6,039 nt of DNA from Chloroflexota bacterium (GTDB lineage Bacteria > Chloroflexota > UBA5177 > JANWHV01). Numbering within the stretch: position 1 is the first letter of the stretch; every line of letters begins with the position of its first letter. The notes below the pieces were generated by a model, which made no database searches, had not been told where the DNA came from, and saw nothing but the letters and a program-made list of their open reading frames with translations. The stretch is from contig JANWHO010000271.1 in the NCBI GenBank assembly GCA_025450375.1, positions 1 to 6,039 on the forward strand. Reading direction: 5' to 3'. Positions 5,693 through 6,039 of the stretch are shown one piece after another. The translations under genes were made by a program, and so were the position numbers.

Positions 5693-5909
5693 GAACTATT
5701 CCTCCTCGCCATGATTCCACCGAAACACACCTGTTAAGGATAGCGGGAGGCGCGGTCATGAGGGTGGAGGACAAGCTATATACCGGAATATTCTCTCACC
5801 GAACCGGGGGTCGCCTGTCAAGCTCGGTAGGCAGTGTATGGTTGCGGCTTGGGGCCGCCTGGGGGGTATACTCTGGGCATACCGCTATCATTCTCAGACG
5901 GGAGAGCCC
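5693..5909. other. Divergent spacer between dehydrogenase and glycosyltransferase
   Basis: This 217-bp spacer separates two divergent genes and must hold the dehydrogenase promoter and, unless the leader ORF begins further back, the glycosyltransferase promoter. It is richer in A/T than its surroundings between about 5770 and 5795 (CTATATACC and GGAATATTC). A perfect TTGACA lies on the minus strand (5821-5816), but no good -10 hexamer sits 16-18 nt from it. Confidence 0.4.
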
Positions 5910-5913
5910 ATGA
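5758..5913 (+). CDS. Possible 51-residue leader ORF overlapping the glycosyltransferase start
   Basis: An ATG at 5758 follows a strong GGGAGG (5745-5750) with 7-nt spacing. It opens a frame of 51 residues (MRVEDKLYTGIF... to ...RRESP) whose TGA (5911-5913) overlaps the glycosyltransferase ATG as ATGA, the arrangement of translational coupling. I recognise no family; the second half is mildly hydrophobic with two tryptophans. Against it, codons often end in A or T (CTA, ATA, TCT, GTA, AGA), unlike neighbouring genes, and the candidate -10 at 5867 would lie inside it. It may be chance. Confidence 0.25.
   Translation: MRVEDKLYTGIFSHRTGGRLSSSVGSVWLRLGAAWGVYSGHTAIILRRESP
5865..5883 (+). promoter_or_regulatory. 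Candidate -10 inside a GGTAT-N9-ATACC dyad
   Basis: TATACT (5867-5872) matches TATAAT at five of six positions and would start transcription about 30 nt before the glycosyltransferase ATG. The best -35 is a poor TTGCGG (5842-5847) with a long 19-nt spacer. The -10 lies within an inverted repeat, GGTAT (5865-5869) and ATACC (5879-5883), which could be an operator half-site pair. Motif evidence only. Confidence 0.3.
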
Positions 5914-6039
5914 CCGTGGCGATCGCCTTGATCGTGAAAGACGAGGAGCGTGTCCTGGCCCGCTGCCTGGAAAGCATCGCGGGCGCGGTGGACGAGATTG
6001 TCGTCGTGGATACCGGCTCGACCGATCGGACGAGGGAGA
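5910..6039 (+). CDS. Glycosyltransferase family 2, 3'-truncated by the window
   Basis: Only the first 43 codons are present; the gene runs off the end. MTVAIALIVKDEERVLARCL followed by EIVVVDTGSTDRT (29-41) is the characteristic start of GT-A fold, family 2 glycosyltransferases. These transfer a sugar from a nucleotide-sugar donor to a polysaccharide, lipid or protein. Asp34 and Asp39 of DTGSTD belong to the nucleotide-binding region; the DxD motif and acceptor domain lie outside the window. The VKDEE and DTGSTDRT combination is common in a subgroup that often carries C-terminal TPR repeats, which cannot be tested here. GGGAGA (5900-5905) provides a ribosome binding site 4-5 nt from the ATG. 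It is divergent from the dehydrogenase. Confidence 0.85.
   Translation, partial: MTVAIALIVKDEERVLARCLESIAGAVDEIVVVDTGSTDRTRE

Noticed and set aside
4848..5774. 308-codon minus-strand frame overlapping the dehydrogenase
   Set aside because: It is an out-of-frame shadow on the same strand, very rich in Gly and Arg, while the overlapping frame has all dehydrogenase motifs.
5816..5821. Perfect TTGACA on the minus strand as a dehydrogenase -35
   Set aside because: The hexamer 17 nt downstream (TGAGAG) is a poor -10, and the nearby TATATA (5782-5777) is more than 30 nt away, so no promoter can be built with normal spacing.

Overview
This is a GC-rich bacterial window. Its genes are tightly packed on both strands, most with GGAGG-type ribosome binding sites and strong G/C preference at third codon positions. 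The lineage cannot be fixed from the sequence. A secreted YCF48/BNR-type propeller protein and structured palindromic repeats in the spacers would fit a Chloroflexota-like, high-GC free-living bacterium, but that is a weak guess.

Layout. Positions 1-102 hold no assignable gene, only a possible 3' tail and a small terminator-like hairpin. A YhdE-type Maf nucleotide pyrophosphatase follows at 103-756 (+), then a signal-peptide-bearing, seven-repeat beta-propeller protein at 856-1962 (+). The propeller gene converges on an alpha/beta hydrolase (2039-2845, -), and a perfect 22-bp hairpin lies between them. Divergent from the hydrolase, a short helical protein of unknown function (about 2915-3106, +) precedes a TTG-initiated APH/choline-kinase-fold phosphotransferase (3156-4130, +); the two look like one operon behind an extended -10 promoter.

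Positions 4131-4780 carry no intact gene. They contain a cluster of palindromes and inverted repeats (about 4208-4430) and, on the minus strand, a short remnant of an AMP-dependent acyl-CoA synthetase. They end in an intrinsic terminator serving the next gene, a 3-hydroxyisobutyrate/tartronate-semialdehyde-type dehydrogenase (4781-5692, -). A 217-bp divergent spacer leads to the first 43 codons of a family 2 glycosyltransferase (5910 to the window end, +). An unusual possible 51-codon leader ORF overlaps its start codon.

The intact genes do not form one pathway. They are a mix of housekeeping functions (Maf, dehydrogenase) and poorly specified enzymes (hydrolase, phosphotransferase). The least ordinary parts are the repeat island with the adjacent truncated ligase, the small protein upstream of the phosphotransferase, and the possible coupled leader ORF before the glycosyltransferase. 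I see no tRNA, rRNA, CRISPR array or intact mobile element, and no clear evidence of a new multi-gene system.
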